Below, piece after piece: positions 1 to 8,142 of a stretch of DNA of 51,785 nt. The stretch's first letter is position 1. Each line of letters starts with the position of its first letter. Source of the stretch: Bauldia sp. (GTDB taxonomy: Bacteria; Pseudomonadota; Alphaproteobacteria; Rhizobiales; Kaistiaceae); NCBI GenBank assembly GCA_022841545.1, contig JALHRF010000008.1:1-51785 (forward strand), in the 5' to 3' direction. The notes below the pieces were generated by a model. It was not told the DNA's origin, did not search any database, and saw only the letters and a program-made list of their open reading frames with translations. Made by a program: the position numbers and the translations under genes.

Positions 1-2
1 CG

Positions 3-260
3 CGGGCCGCATCCATGCCGGCCGGCTGGCGGCCAGGCGGCCGCACCGGAGACCGGGCGGATGCGGGTTCGGCGCCGGCGGATGTCGCCGTGGTCGAGGC
101 CGACATCGTACCCGTCCTTGACGAGCCGGCGCCGGCGATCGACCTGGTACCGGCCACGCCGCGTCTTCGCCCGTCGCGAGCCGCCGCGGAAACCGCCGCT
201 CCGGCGGTCGACCTGTCGCTGCCGACCGACGACCGGCCGCTGACCATCGTCCAGCCCTAG
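3..260 (+). CDS. C-terminal fragment of an unidentified Ala/Pro-rich protein (cut by the left edge)
   Basis: The frame is open from the first complete codon, so this is probably the tail of a longer gene; an internal ATG lies at position 15. The readable 80-odd residues are rich in Ala, Pro, Asp and Val, with no recognisable domain and no membrane segment. The stop lies 4 bases from the stop of the convergent ribbon-helix-helix gene. No function can be given. It could also be a chance open frame in GC-rich DNA. Confidence 0.35.
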   Translation, partial: RAASMPAGWRPGGRTGDRADAGSAPADVAVVEADIVPVLDEPAPAIDLVPATPRLRPSRAAAETAAPAVDLSLPTDDRPLTIVQP

Positions 261-263
261 CCT

Positions 264-482
264 TCAGTCGGCGGTGTGCTTCGTGCGCTCCCGATACCAG
301 GAGAGCACGTAGCTCCGGATCGCCGAGGAGAGATTCGCCCCGCCGCGGGCCTGGTCGATCGCCACAATCAGCGCCGCGCTGCTCATGCCGCGCGCCGCGG
401 CGATCTCGCCCAGCGCGGCCCAGAAATCGTCCTCGACGGAAACGCTGGTGCGATGGCCGGCAATGGTGATCGACCGCTTCAC
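264..482 (-). CDS. Ribbon-helix-helix domain protein (RHH_4 type)
   Basis: A 72-residue protein starting KRSITIAGHRTSVSVEDDFW and continuing with an alanine-rich helix and RGGANLSSAIRSYVL. This matches the short ribbon-helix-helix proteins common in Rhizobiales: an N-terminal beta strand for DNA contact followed by two helices. It is probably a small transcription factor, target unknown. The GTG start overlaps the stop of the upstream DUF4169 gene (GTGA), so the two are translationally coupled. Confidence 0.8.
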   Translation of the reverse strand: MKRSITIAGHRTSVSVEDDFWAALGEIAAARGMSSAALIVAIDQARGGANLSSAIRSYVLSWYRERTKHTAD

Positions 483-673
483 GGCTTGTCGCCGTCGGTC
501 TCCCGCCGATGGCCCTCGACGTGGCGCTCGAGCCGGCCGCGCGTGTCGGCCGCCTTCTCGCGCTCGGCCTTGGTCATGCCGTGGAGACGCCGGTTCGCCT
601 CGGCCTTCGTCTCGCGATCGACGCGGGCCCTGGCCTTGCGCACCTTCCGGAGATTGACGATGTCGGCGGCCAT
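479..673 (-). CDS. DUF4169 family protein
   Basis: A 64-residue, highly charged protein. It begins MAADIVNLRKVRKARARVDR and ends in the conserved RLERHVEGHRRE segment typical of DUF4169. It is Lys/Arg/Glu-rich and probably one long helix. Function is unknown for the family. In Rhizobiales it commonly precedes an RHH_4 gene, as here. It starts at ATG 6 bases after the ccdB stop, so it may now be read from the ccdAB transcript. Confidence 0.75.
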   Translation of the reverse strand: MAADIVNLRKVRKARARVDRETKAEANRRLHGMTKAEREKAADTRGRLERHVEGHRRETDGDKP

Positions 674-679
674 GGCGGA

Positions 680-994
680 TCAGATACCCGTGAAGAGGAG
701 GTCGAGACCACGGATGATCTCTTCGCGCATATCCTCGATGTTTCCTGCGGCTTTTCCGAGGTCCTGGACCCGCAGGTAGGAAATGTCCGTCAGGACGCGC
801 CAGTAATCCTGCGCTTGGAAAGCGACAAGAACACTGACTGGGGGCCGGCTGCGTCGCGACAGGATCGACCAGAGCGGGGCGACGACTACGGTCGGTCCCG
901 TGCTCAAAAGGTCAGATTGCAGATTGACCAGAAACGCCGGCCGTCCACTACCGCGTGAAAAGCGAACCCGGTGAACGTCGAATTGCCGACTCAC
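680..994 (-). CDS. ccdB: CcdB-type toxin
   Basis: 104 residues: N-terminal QFDVHRV strand, then GRPAFLVNLQSDLLSTGPTV and VAPLW, the hallmark of the CcdB family, which poisons DNA gyrase. The C terminus ends FTGI; in the F-plasmid protein the last residues (WGI) are needed for killing, and here the final Gly-Ile is kept. Length equals the usual ~101-105. The GTG start overlaps the ccdA stop (GTGA). No frameshift is visible, so the toxin could be active. Confidence 0.88.
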   Translation of the reverse strand: MSRQFDVHRVRFSRGSGRPAFLVNLQSDLLSTGPTVVVAPLWSILSRRSRPPVSVLVAFQAQDYWRVLTDISYLRVQDLGKAAGNIEDMREEIIRGLDLLFTGI

Positions 995-1215
995 GATCGG
1001 TCGATGTGCTCGTACCAGAGCCCGTTCTGCTCAAGTTCCCGGTTCCACTCCTGGATGGCTTCGCGATTTTCCTCGCGCCAGGCATTCTCACGCTTCTTCT
1101 TCTCGATGCGCGCGCGCAAGGCTGACTCGAGCTCGCGTGTCAAATCCATGCCCAAGGCCCTTGCCTCGGCAACAAGCGCCGAATCGATCCTGAGTGCCTC
1201 GATGGTATCTGTCAT
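991..1215 (-). CDS. ccdA: CcdA-type antitoxin
   Basis: 74 residues immediately upstream of and overlapping ccdB. The N-terminal half (residues 1-30) should form the DNA-binding ribbon-helix-helix, and the C-terminal half contains EENREAIQEWNRELEQNGLW, the CcdA toxin-wrapping segment (consensus ENxxAIxxxNxxVExxGL). CcdA binds CcdB and represses the operon. The gap upstream to fumC is only about 55 bases and would hold the promoter and operator. Confidence 0.88.
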   Translation of the reverse strand: MTDTIEALRIDSALVAEARALGMDLTRELESALRARIEKKKRENAWREENREAIQEWNRELEQNGLWYEHIDRS

Positions 1216-1269
1216 GCGAGTCTCCTCTCGGTTGAGAGACTACCAAAAAACCCTGCCACTGACACCCGT

Positions 1270-2700
1270 CTACTCCGGCCCGATCATCCGCTCCGGCCGC
1301 ACGATCGCGTCGAATTCCTCGCCGGTGACGTAGCCCAGGCGGGTCGCCTCCTCGCGGAGCGTCGTGCCGTTCTTGTGCGCAGTCTTGGCGATCTCGGCCG
1401 CCTTGTCGTAGCCGATCTTCGGCGCAAGCGCCGTCACCAGCATCAGCGAACGGTCGAGCGCCGCCTTGATATTGTCGTGGCGCGGCTCGATGCCGACGAC
1501 ACAGTTGTCGGTGAAGGCGCTGGCCGAGTCGGCGAGCAAGTCGACCGACTGAAGATAGTTGTACGCCATCACCGGATTGTAGACGTTGAGCTCGAAGTGG
1601 CCCTGGCTGCCGGCGAAGGTGATCGTCGCGTTGTTGCCGAACACCTGCGTGCAGACCTGGGTCAGCGCCTCGCTCTGGGTCGGGTTGACCTTGCCCGGCA
1701 TGATCGAGGAGCCCGGCTCGTTCTCCGGCAGGGCCAGTTCGCCGAGCCCCGAGCGCGGCCCCGAGCCGAGGAGACGGATGTCGTTGGCGATCTTGAACAG
1801 GCTCGCCGCGACCGTGTTGATCGCGCCATGCGAGAAGACCATCGCGTCATGCGCGGCGAGCGCCTCGAACTTGTTCGGCGCCGACGTGAACTTGAGCCCG
1901 GTGATCGCCGCGATCCGGTCGGCAACCGCCTCGGCGAAGCCCTTCGGCGCGTTGAGCCCGGTGCCCACCGCCGTCCCCCCTTGCGCGAGTTCCATCAGCA
2001 TCGGCAGGGTCATTTCGATGCGCTTGATGCCGTTCTCGACCTGCTGGGTGTAGCCGGAGAATTCCTGGCCGAGGGTGATCGGCGTCGCGTCCTGGGTGTG
2101 GGTGCGGCCGATCTTGATGATGTCCTTCCACGCCTGCGCCTTGTCGTTGAGCGCATTCCTGAGCTTCTGCAGCGCCGGCACCAGCCGGTGGATGGTCTCC
2201 TCTGCCGCGGCGATGTGCATCGCGGTCGGGAAGCAGTCGTTGGACGACTGGCTCATGTTGACGTGGTTGTTGGGGTGGACGGGCGTCTTCGACCCCATCT
2301 CGCCGCCAAGGATCTCGATGGCTCGGTTCGAGATCACCTCGTTGGCGTTCATGTTCGACTGCGTGCCCGAGCCGGTCTGCCAGACCACCAGCGGGAAATG
2401 CTGGTCGAGCTTGCCCTCGATCACCTCGTTCGCCGCCTGGACGATCGCGTTGCCGATCTTGGGGTCGAGCCGGCCGAGGGCCATGTTCGCCTCCGCCGCG
2501 GCGCGCTTGACGATGCCGAGCGCGCGCACGATCGGCTCCGGCATGCGCTCGCCGCCGATCGGGAAATTCTGGATCGAGCGCTGGGTCTGCGCCCCCCAGT
2601 AGCGGTCGGCCGGCACGTCGATCGCCCCGAACGTGTCGGTCTCGACGCGGGTCTTCGTCTTCCTGTCGAGGATTGGCTGGAAGTGCGAACGCTTGCCCAT
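1270..2700 (-). CDS. fumC: Class II fumarate hydratase
   Basis: Converts fumarate and water to malate in the TCA cycle, in the cytosol. Visible family marks: [20 protein letters not shown] near the N terminus, [23 protein letters not shown] (catalytic His region) and the superfamily signature [11 protein letters not shown]. From this ATG the protein is 476 aa, close to the usual ~465. The frame stays open to an ATG at 2760, adding 20 residues that begin [11 protein letters not shown] and do not belong to fumarase (see findings). No clear Shine-Dalgarno precedes either ATG, so the start is uncertain. Confidence 0.93.
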   Translation of the reverse strand: MGKRSHFQPILDRKTKTRVETDTFGAIDVPADRYWGAQTQRSIQNFPIGGERMPEPIVRALGIVKRAAAEANMALGRLDPKIGNAIVQAANEVIEGKLDQHFPLVVWQTGSGTQSNMNANEVISNRAIEILGGEMGSKTPVHPNNHVNMSQSSNDCFPTAMHIAAAEETIHRLVPALQKLRNALNDKAQAWKDIIKIGRTHTQDATPITLGQEFSGYTQQVENGIKRIEMTLPMLMELAQGGTAVGTGLNAPKGFAEAVADRIAAITGLKFTSAPNKFEALAAHDAMVFSHGAINTVAASLFKIANDIRLLGSGPRSGLGELALPENEPGSSIMPGKVNPTQSEALTQVCTQVFGNNATITFAGSQGHFELNVYNPVMAYNYLQSVDLLADSASAFTDNCVVGIEPRHDNIKAALDRSLMLVTALAPKIGYDKAAEIAKTAHKNGTTLREEATRLGYVTGEEFDAIVRPERMIGPE

Positions 2701-2811
2701 GATGCCGTACCGGTCTAGCGCGTTGAGGATGCGCCCCGGATGTATTGGCTTTCGGCGCATGGGTAAAGGCCCGCAGGCCGCCGTTCAGGCTTCGCGCCGT
2801 GCGGCCGATCG

Positions 2812-3267
2812 TCAGCGTTCCGCGGCGAATTCGGCCATCAGCCGCCCGTAGTCCTCAACCGGCGGGAAGCCTGCGTAGCTGTGCTTCGCCGGCGTCTCCG
2901 CCCAGGGCAGCTTCTCCGCCGTCATCGTCTCGATAAAGGGCCGGCTCAAGGCGGGATCGTCGAACATCGTGGGACGGACATTGACGAAATCGTCCATGCC
3001 AACGATGCGCGTGAACATCCAGGTCATGCAGTCGGGGCAGAAATTGTGCTCGAGCTGCGCGCCCTTGATACCACCGCGTACCGGCGTGCCCGCGCTGACG
3101 CGGAAAGCCTCGGACGGGAACATCGCCGTGAGCGAATAGGCGCTGGCGCTCATCCGCTGGCAGCCCCGGCAGTGGCAGGCCGACGTCATGATCGGCGCCG
3201 CAGTCGCTTCGATGGCGGTGCGGCCGCAGCGGCACGTACCGGCCAGCTTGTAGTCGTCAATAGCCAC
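2812..3267 (-). CDS. GFA-family (CENP-V/GFA domain) zinc protein
   Basis: A 151-residue protein with the zinc-binding cysteine pattern of the glutathione-dependent formaldehyde-activating (GFA) family: CRCG near the N terminus, CHCRGC in the middle and CPDC later. Such proteins are small beta folds with structural and substrate-side zinc; most members have no proven reaction. The GTG start at 3267 is chosen because AGGAG lies 8-9 bases upstream; the frame extends further but the extra residues are low-complexity. It is monocistronic on the minus strand. Confidence 0.8.
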   Translation of the reverse strand: MAIDDYKLAGTCRCGRTAIEATAAPIMTSACHCRGCQRMSASAYSLTAMFPSEAFRVSAGTPVRGGIKGAQLEHNFCPDCMTWMFTRIVGMDDFVNVRPTMFDDPALSRPFIETMTAEKLPWAETPAKHSYAGFPPVEDYGRLMAEFAAER

Positions 3268-3412
3268 GATCTTTCGCTCCTCAGTCAGAGTCACTTCGGC
3301 GGTGGCGGGCGCCGGGCCCGTCCTCACCGGCGTAGCAGAATTGACAGAATCAAAAGCCACAAACCGGCAGGAGCTTGACCGCCGGCAGACTCCGGCGAAC
3401 CCCGGGTCGCCC

Positions 3413-4423
3413 CTACCCCCGGAACGGCGCGCAGCTATCGCCCACGATCAGCGCCGGCTGGAACACGACGTTCCGTGGCTCCGTGCCGTTGCCGCGGTTG
3501 ATGCGGTCGATCAGGAGCCGTACCGCCTCGCTGGTCATGTCGACCACGGGGTGCTCGGTCCGGGTCAGCCGCGGCCGGAGGCCGCCGATGCCGGGGATGG
3601 TGTCGGTCGAGGCGATCGAGATGTCTTCGGGGCAGCGGAGCCCGAGGTCGGCGATGGCGCGCATGACGCCGAGCGCCATCACGCCGCTCGCGACGTAGAG
3701 CGCGCTCGGCGGGTTCGGCTGCTGCAGCAGGCTCCGCGCCACCGAGTAGGCCGCGTCCTCGCGGAATTCGCCGGAGCGGACATGCCCCGGCTCGGGCGCG
3801 AGGCCGCGGGCCTTCATGGCCCCGAGCATGCCCTCGTAGCGGCCCTTCCCGGTCGAGAGGTGGAGCGGACCCGTCACCGTGCCGATGCGGCGGTGGCCGA
3901 GGTCGAGGAGGTAGTTCGTCGCCTCCCGCCCGGCAGTCAGGTTGTCGATGGTGACCGTGTCCGAATCGTCGTCGGCCACGGTGCGGCCGAACAGCACCGT
4001 CGGCGTCGGCCGGCCGTCGTTGTCGCGCTTCACGCCTTGCGTCGAATCGCCGACCGGCACCAGCATCACGCCGTCGCAGGAGAGCGCGCGGATGCGGGCG
4101 AGGATGCGCTTCTCCGCCTCCGGCTTTTCGTCGCTGTTGAAGACGACCATCGCGTAGCCCCAGGCGGCGACCGCGGCTTCCGCCGCCCACACAACGCGCG
4201 AGAAGAACGGATTGGCGAGATCGGCAACCACGAGGGCGATCAACTGGCTCCGGCCGCTCCGGAGATTGCGCGCCGTCGTCGATGGCGCATAGCCGAGGTC
4301 CCTCACCGCTGCGAGCACCCGGGTCCTGAGTTCCGGGCTGACATAGGCCGAGTCGTTGATGACCGCCGATACCGTCGCGGTCGATACGCCCGAGGCCTTT
4401 GCCACATCCCTGATGGTCGCCAT
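3413..4423 (-). CDS. LacI-family transcriptional regulator
   Basis: 336 residues. It opens with the classical LacI helix-turn-helix MATIRDVAKASGVSTATVSA and the hinge-helix region TARNLRSGRSQ, followed by a periplasmic-binding-protein-like effector domain. It is divergent from a sugar-type ABC operon and is very likely its ligand-responsive repressor. Two dyads with the look of LacI operators lie in the divergent region, one 13 bases from this start codon (autoregulation) and one closer to the transporter. The effector is presumably the transported substrate, identity unknown. Confidence 0.92.
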   Translation of the reverse strand: MATIRDVAKASGVSTATVSAVINDSAYVSPELRTRVLAAVRDLGYAPSTTARNLRSGRSQLIALVVADLANPFFSRVVWAAEAAVAAWGYAMVVFNSDEKPEAEKRILARIRALSCDGVMLVPVGDSTQGVKRDNDGRPTPTVLFGRTVADDDSDTVTIDNLTAGREATNYLLDLGHRRIGTVTGPLHLSTGKGRYEGMLGAMKARGLAPEPGHVRSGEFREDAAYSVARSLLQQPNPPSALYVASGVMALGVMRAIADLGLRCPEDISIASTDTIPGIGGLRPRLTRTEHPVVDMTSEAVRLLIDRINRGNGTEPRNVVFQPALIVGDSCAPFRG

Positions 4424-4435
4424 TCGCCGATCCAG

Positions 4436-4447
4436 CTAACCGATTAG
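4436..4447. promoter_or_regulatory. LacI-type operator candidate next to the regulator gene
   Basis: CTAACCGATTAG: a 12-bp dyad (CTAA-N-CG-N-TTAG) with the central CG typical of LacI-family operators. It sits 13 bases upstream of the lacI-type start codon. A second, weaker dyad with arms GACAA and TTGTC lies at 4459-4477. Inference from symmetry only. Confidence 0.5.
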
Positions 4448-4532
4448 GTGATGGTGGCGACAAGCGGAACCGTTGTCCAGCCTCAGTCGAAAAGAATTTC
4501 TGCTTGCAGCGACCCCCGGTTTGATGGAATCT

Positions 4533-4549
4533 GGCGAAACGGTTTGGCC
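4533..4549. promoter_or_regulatory. Operator candidate upstream of the ABC operon
   Basis: GGCGAAACGGTTTGGCC: a 17-bp odd-centred dyad. The pairs GGC/GCC and AAAC/GTTT are perfect, with one symmetric mismatch and the central base unpaired. It ends 44 bases before the binding-protein ATG, where a repressor site would be expected. The AAAC/GTTT core resembles LacI-family sites. Confidence 0.55.
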
Positions 4550-4593
4550 GTGTTCGCCCGCCGTGGGCGGCGGTCCCGTTGGGAGGAAGTGAC

Positions 4594-5535
4594 ATGAGGA
4601 CAATCGTATTGGGGGCCGCTGCCGGCCTCATCGCCGCCATGGGCGCAGCCGTGGCGCAGGACAAGCCGCTGCTCGGGGTGGTCTCGATCACGGCGACCGA
4701 AGCCAACAATGCCCGCTACATCAAGGGCGCCGAGAAGGCCGCGGCCGAAAAGGGCTGGGAAGTCTCGGTGATCGACGCCCAGGGATCGGCCGACCAGGCC
4801 AATTCCGGCATGCAGAATTTCGTCGAGCGCGGCGCCAAGGCGATCGTCGACATGGTTTTCCCGGTCTCCTCGATCGGCGCCGGTCTCGCCGCCGCCGATG
4901 CGGCCGGCATCCCGGTCGTCACCTGGGGCGGCGGCCTCGGCGGCAGCGTCGTCGCCACCAACGGCTCGGGCGGCCCGATGGCCCTGCCGATCGTCGAGAT
5001 GATGGTCGAGGATCTCGGCGGCAAGGGCGAGGTGTTGGCGCTGACCTACCGCACCGGCGAGGTCTGCCGGAACCGCGAAGTGGTGATGGACGAGATCCTC
5101 GCCAAGCATCCCGACATCAACGTCACCAAGAACGAGGTCCGCATTCCGGGCTACTTCGAGGACGGCGCGCAATACGCCACCGCCTGGCTCGCGCTCCATC
5201 CCGCCGGCAGCGGCCCGCTCGCGATCTGGGGCTGCTGGGACGATCCCTCGATCGGCGCCATCTCGGCGCTCCGCCAGGCCGGCCGCGACGACGTCAAGGT
5301 GTACGGCATCAACGGTAACGCCCAGGCGCTGGAGAACATCCAGAAGGGCTTCATGACCGCCACCGCCTGGCAGGACTCCTTCACCGAGGGCTACAACATG
5401 CTCGGCATCATCGAGGAGGCGATCGCCGCCGGCGAGGGCTGGGAGCCCAAGGCCGTCGAGGTCCCCGCCGTCGTGGTGACGAAGGACAATGTCGAGCAGT
5501 TCATCAAGGACCACCCGGACGCCATCGGCCAGTAA
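4594..5535 (+). CDS. Sugar-type ABC transporter substrate-binding protein
   Basis: 313 residues. A signal peptide (MRTIVLGAAAGLIAAMGAAVA, cleaved near AVA-Q) is followed by a ribose/galactose-class type I periplasmic-binding fold with the usual GVVS strand, ...KGAEKAAAEKGWEVSVID and YGINGNAQALENI. It delivers the substrate to the permease in the periplasm. The ATG has GGAGG about 6 bases upstream; a TTG 15 bases earlier is less likely. First gene of a four-gene operon behind a putative operator. The ligand cannot be read from sequence; sugars, polyols or autoinducer-like molecules are all carried by this class. Confidence 0.9.
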   Translation: MRTIVLGAAAGLIAAMGAAVAQDKPLLGVVSITATEANNARYIKGAEKAAAEKGWEVSVIDAQGSADQANSGMQNFVERGAKAIVDMVFPVSSIGAGLAAADAAGIPVVTWGGGLGGSVVATNGSGGPMALPIVEMMVEDLGGKGEVLALTYRTGEVCRNREVVMDEILAKHPDINVTKNEVRIPGYFEDGAQYATAWLALHPAGSGPLAIWGCWDDPSIGAISALRQAGRDDVKVYGINGNAQALENIQKGFMTATAWQDSFTEGYNMLGIIEEAIAAGEGWEPKAVEVPAVVVTKDNVEQFIKDHPDAIGQ

Positions 5536-5570
5536 TATCGGCCGGCGATAACGGCTAGACTGCCGTCGCC

Positions 5571-7139
5571 ATGGCGAACGGTCCAATCTCCGACGAGGGG
5601 ACGCCGCAGCGCGCTCCCCTCGTCGCCGCAGTCGATATCCGGAAATCCTTCGGCGGCGTCCGCGCGCTCGCCGGCGTCAGCCTCGACATCGCCGCCGGCG
5701 AGGTCCACGGGCTGGTCGGCGCGAACGGCGCCGGCAAGTCGACGCTGATCCGCTGCCTCGCCGGGCTCGAGCATCCCGACGGCGGCACGATCCTGGTCGA
5801 CGGCCAGCCGGTCGCGATCGACACCCCGCATGCCGCGACCCGCCTTGGCCTCAGCTTCATCCACCAGGAGCTGGCGCTGGTGACCGGCATGAACGTCATC
5901 GAGAACATCATGCTCGGCGCGCCGAAGCGCACCCGCCTCGGCTCGATCGACTGGCGCGGCACCGTCCGCGACGTCGAGCCGGTCGCCCGCCGGGTCGGCA
6001 TCGCCTTTCCCCTCACCGCGCAGGTCGCGTCGCTCTCGACCGCCGAGCGCTGGCTGGTCTCGATCTGCCGGGCGCTCGTCCGGAAGAGCCGGCTGATCGT
6101 CATGGACGAGCCGACCGCGTCGCTCTCCGTCCACGAATCCGAGCGGCTCTATACGATCGTCCGCGAGCTGTCGCGCTCCGGCATCGCCGTGCTCTACGTC
6201 TCCCACCGCCTCGACGAGATCCTCGACCTCTGCGATCGCGTCACCGCCTTCCGCGACGGCCGCTCGGTGATGCAGGTCCGCCGCGATGACCTGACCCGCC
6301 GCGGCCTGATCGAGGCGATCGTCGGCGGCGCCGCGCCGGAAGCGGTCGCGCACGCACCGCCGCGACGGGACGCCGAGGTGGTGCTTCGCGTCGACGGCGT
6401 GAGCCGCTTCCCCCTCGTCAGGGACGCGAGCCTCGCGCTCCACCGCGGCGAGGTGCTCGGCCTCGCCGGCCTGGTCGGCGCGGGCCGGAGCGAACTGGTC
6501 CGCATGATCTTCGGCGCCGACCGTCCCGACGGCGGCACGATGACGATCGACGGCCGGCCCTATGCGCCGCGGAGCCCCGCCGCCGCGATGCAGGCCGGCA
6601 TCGGCCTGGTGCCGGAGGAGCGCCGCTCCGAGGGGCTCGTGCTCCTGAAGAGCATCGCCTTCAATATCGGCCTCGCCAACCCCGACAAGCTCAAGGCCGC
6701 GCCCGGCATTCCGGTGGTCAGCATGCGGCGGCGGAACACGCTGGCCGAGGAGATGATTGCACGGCTCCGCGTCAAGGCGCCCGGGCCCGATGCGCCCGTC
6801 GGCCGGCTCTCCGGCGGCAACCAGCAGAAGGTCGTCATCGGCAAGTGGCTGGCGCGCGCGCCGCGCATCCTGATCCTCGACGAGCCGACGCGCGGCGTCG
6901 ACATCGGCGCCCGCGCCGAGATCCACCGCCTGGTCCGCGAGCTGGCGGCAAGCGGCATGTCGGTGATCGTCATCTCGTCCGAGGCCGAGGAGCTGCCGGA
7001 GCTCTGCGACCGCGTCCTGGTCATGGTCGAGGGCCGCGTCGCCCGCGAGCTGACCGGCGACGCCATCAGCCGGAACGCGATTGTCCAGGCGAGCTACGCC
7101 GACCATGATGCAAGGCCAGAGACGGCGACGGTAGAATGA
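5571..7139 (+). CDS. Sugar-type ABC transporter double ATPase (RbsA/MglA class)
   Basis: 522 residues with two ABC domains in one chain, as in RbsA. First half: Walker A GANGAGKST, degenerate signature LSTAERW, Walker B LIVMDEPTAS. Second half: degenerate Walker A (LVGAGRSEL), perfect LSGGNQQKV signature and LILDEPTRGVDIGA. The half-and-half degeneracy is normal for this class. It energises uptake through the permease, whose ATG overlaps this stop (ATGA). The gap to the binding-protein gene is 35 bases. Confidence 0.93.
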   Translation: MANGPISDEGTPQRAPLVAAVDIRKSFGGVRALAGVSLDIAAGEVHGLVGANGAGKSTLIRCLAGLEHPDGGTILVDGQPVAIDTPHAATRLGLSFIHQELALVTGMNVIENIMLGAPKRTRLGSIDWRGTVRDVEPVARRVGIAFPLTAQVASLSTAERWLVSICRALVRKSRLIVMDEPTASLSVHESERLYTIVRELSRSGIAVLYVSHRLDEILDLCDRVTAFRDGRSVMQVRRDDLTRRGLIEAIVGGAAPEAVAHAPPRRDAEVVLRVDGVSRFPLVRDASLALHRGEVLGLAGLVGAGRSELVRMIFGADRPDGGTMTIDGRPYAPRSPAAAMQAGIGLVPEERRSEGLVLLKSIAFNIGLANPDKLKAAPGIPVVSMRRRNTLAEEMIARLRVKAPGPDAPVGRLSGGNQQKVVIGKWLARAPRILILDEPTRGVDIGARAEIHRLVRELAASGMSVIVISSEAEELPELCDRVLVMVEGRVARELTGDAISRNAIVQASYADHDARPETATVE

Positions 7140-8140
7140 CCGAGATCGACCAGACCTCCCGCGTCGGCGCAGCGCCGGCCGTTGCCGGCCACAAGCGGGC
7201 GCTCGGCTTCCTCGCCCGCTACGGCACCATCTTCGGCCTCGGCCTGATGATCGCGATCTTCGCGATCATTTCGCCGGTCGCCTTCCCCACCGTCTCGAAC
7301 GGCGTCAACGTTCTCAACCAGGCCTCGCTCGCCATGATCATCGCCGGCGGGCTGACCATCGCCGTCATCGTCGGCGAGCTCGACCTGTCAATCGGCTTCG
7401 CGGCCAGCATGCAGGGCGTGCTGGTCACCGGCCTCATCGTCCACACCGGGCTGCCGATCCCGGTCGCCATCATCGTCGTGATCGGCGTCGGCGCCTTCAT
7501 CGGCCTCCTCAACGGCCTGATCGTCACCAAGGCGCGCGTCAATTCGGTGATCGCCACCCTCGGCATGGGCACCATCATCGTCGGCCTCAACTTCGCCTAC
7601 TCCTCCGGCGTGCCGATCGTCGCCGGCGTGCCGGAGGCGTTCCTCCAGCTCTCGCTCGGCCGCTTCTACGGTATCCCCCACAACATCATCGTCATGGTGA
7701 TCGTGCTCGGCTTCCTCTGGTTCCTGGTCGAGCGCACCTCGATCGGCCAGTCGATCCAGGCTGTCGGCGGCAACCCGGCCGCCGCCCGACTCTCCGGCAT
7801 CAACGTCGACGGCATAAAAATCCTCGGCTTCGTCGCCTCCGGCGTCTGCGCCGCGATCACCGGCATCCTCCTGGCCGCCCGGCTCGGCAGCGGCACCACC
7901 AGCGCCGCCGACAGCTACCTCCTCACCGCCTTCGCCGCCGTGTTCCTTGGCTCGGCGACGCTCCGCGACGGCGAGTTCCACATTTTCGGCACCTTCATCG
8001 GCGTGCTGATCATCGCGGTGGGCTTCAACGGCCTCGCCATCTTCGGCGCCCCGACCTGGACGCAGTTCGTCTTCCAGGGCGCCATCCTCATCGTCGCCGT
8101 CGGCCTGTCGAGCCTCGGCCGCGTGCTTTCGGAGCGATAG
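7136..8140 (+). CDS. Sugar-type ABC transporter permease (RbsC class)
   Basis: 334 residues, strongly hydrophobic, with about nine to ten membrane segments. Family marks: GELDLSIG early, ATLGMGTIIVGL and the cytoplasmic coupling region AVGGNPAAARLSGINVDGIK. It forms the membrane channel, presumably as a homodimer, with the double ATPase. Translationally coupled to the ATPase gene by a 4-base overlap; the next gene starts 2 bases after its stop. Confidence 0.92.
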   Translation: MTEIDQTSRVGAAPAVAGHKRALGFLARYGTIFGLGLMIAIFAIISPVAFPTVSNGVNVLNQASLAMIIAGGLTIAVIVGELDLSIGFAASMQGVLVTGLIVHTGLPIPVAIIVVIGVGAFIGLLNGLIVTKARVNSVIATLGMGTIIVGLNFAYSSGVPIVAGVPEAFLQLSLGRFYGIPHNIIVMVIVLGFLWFLVERTSIGQSIQAVGGNPAAARLSGINVDGIKILGFVASGVCAAITGILLAARLGSGTTSAADSYLLTAFAAVFLGSATLRDGEFHIFGTFIGVLIIAVGFNGLAIFGAPTWTQFVFQGAILIVAVGLSSLGRVLSER

Positions 8141-8142
8141 AC

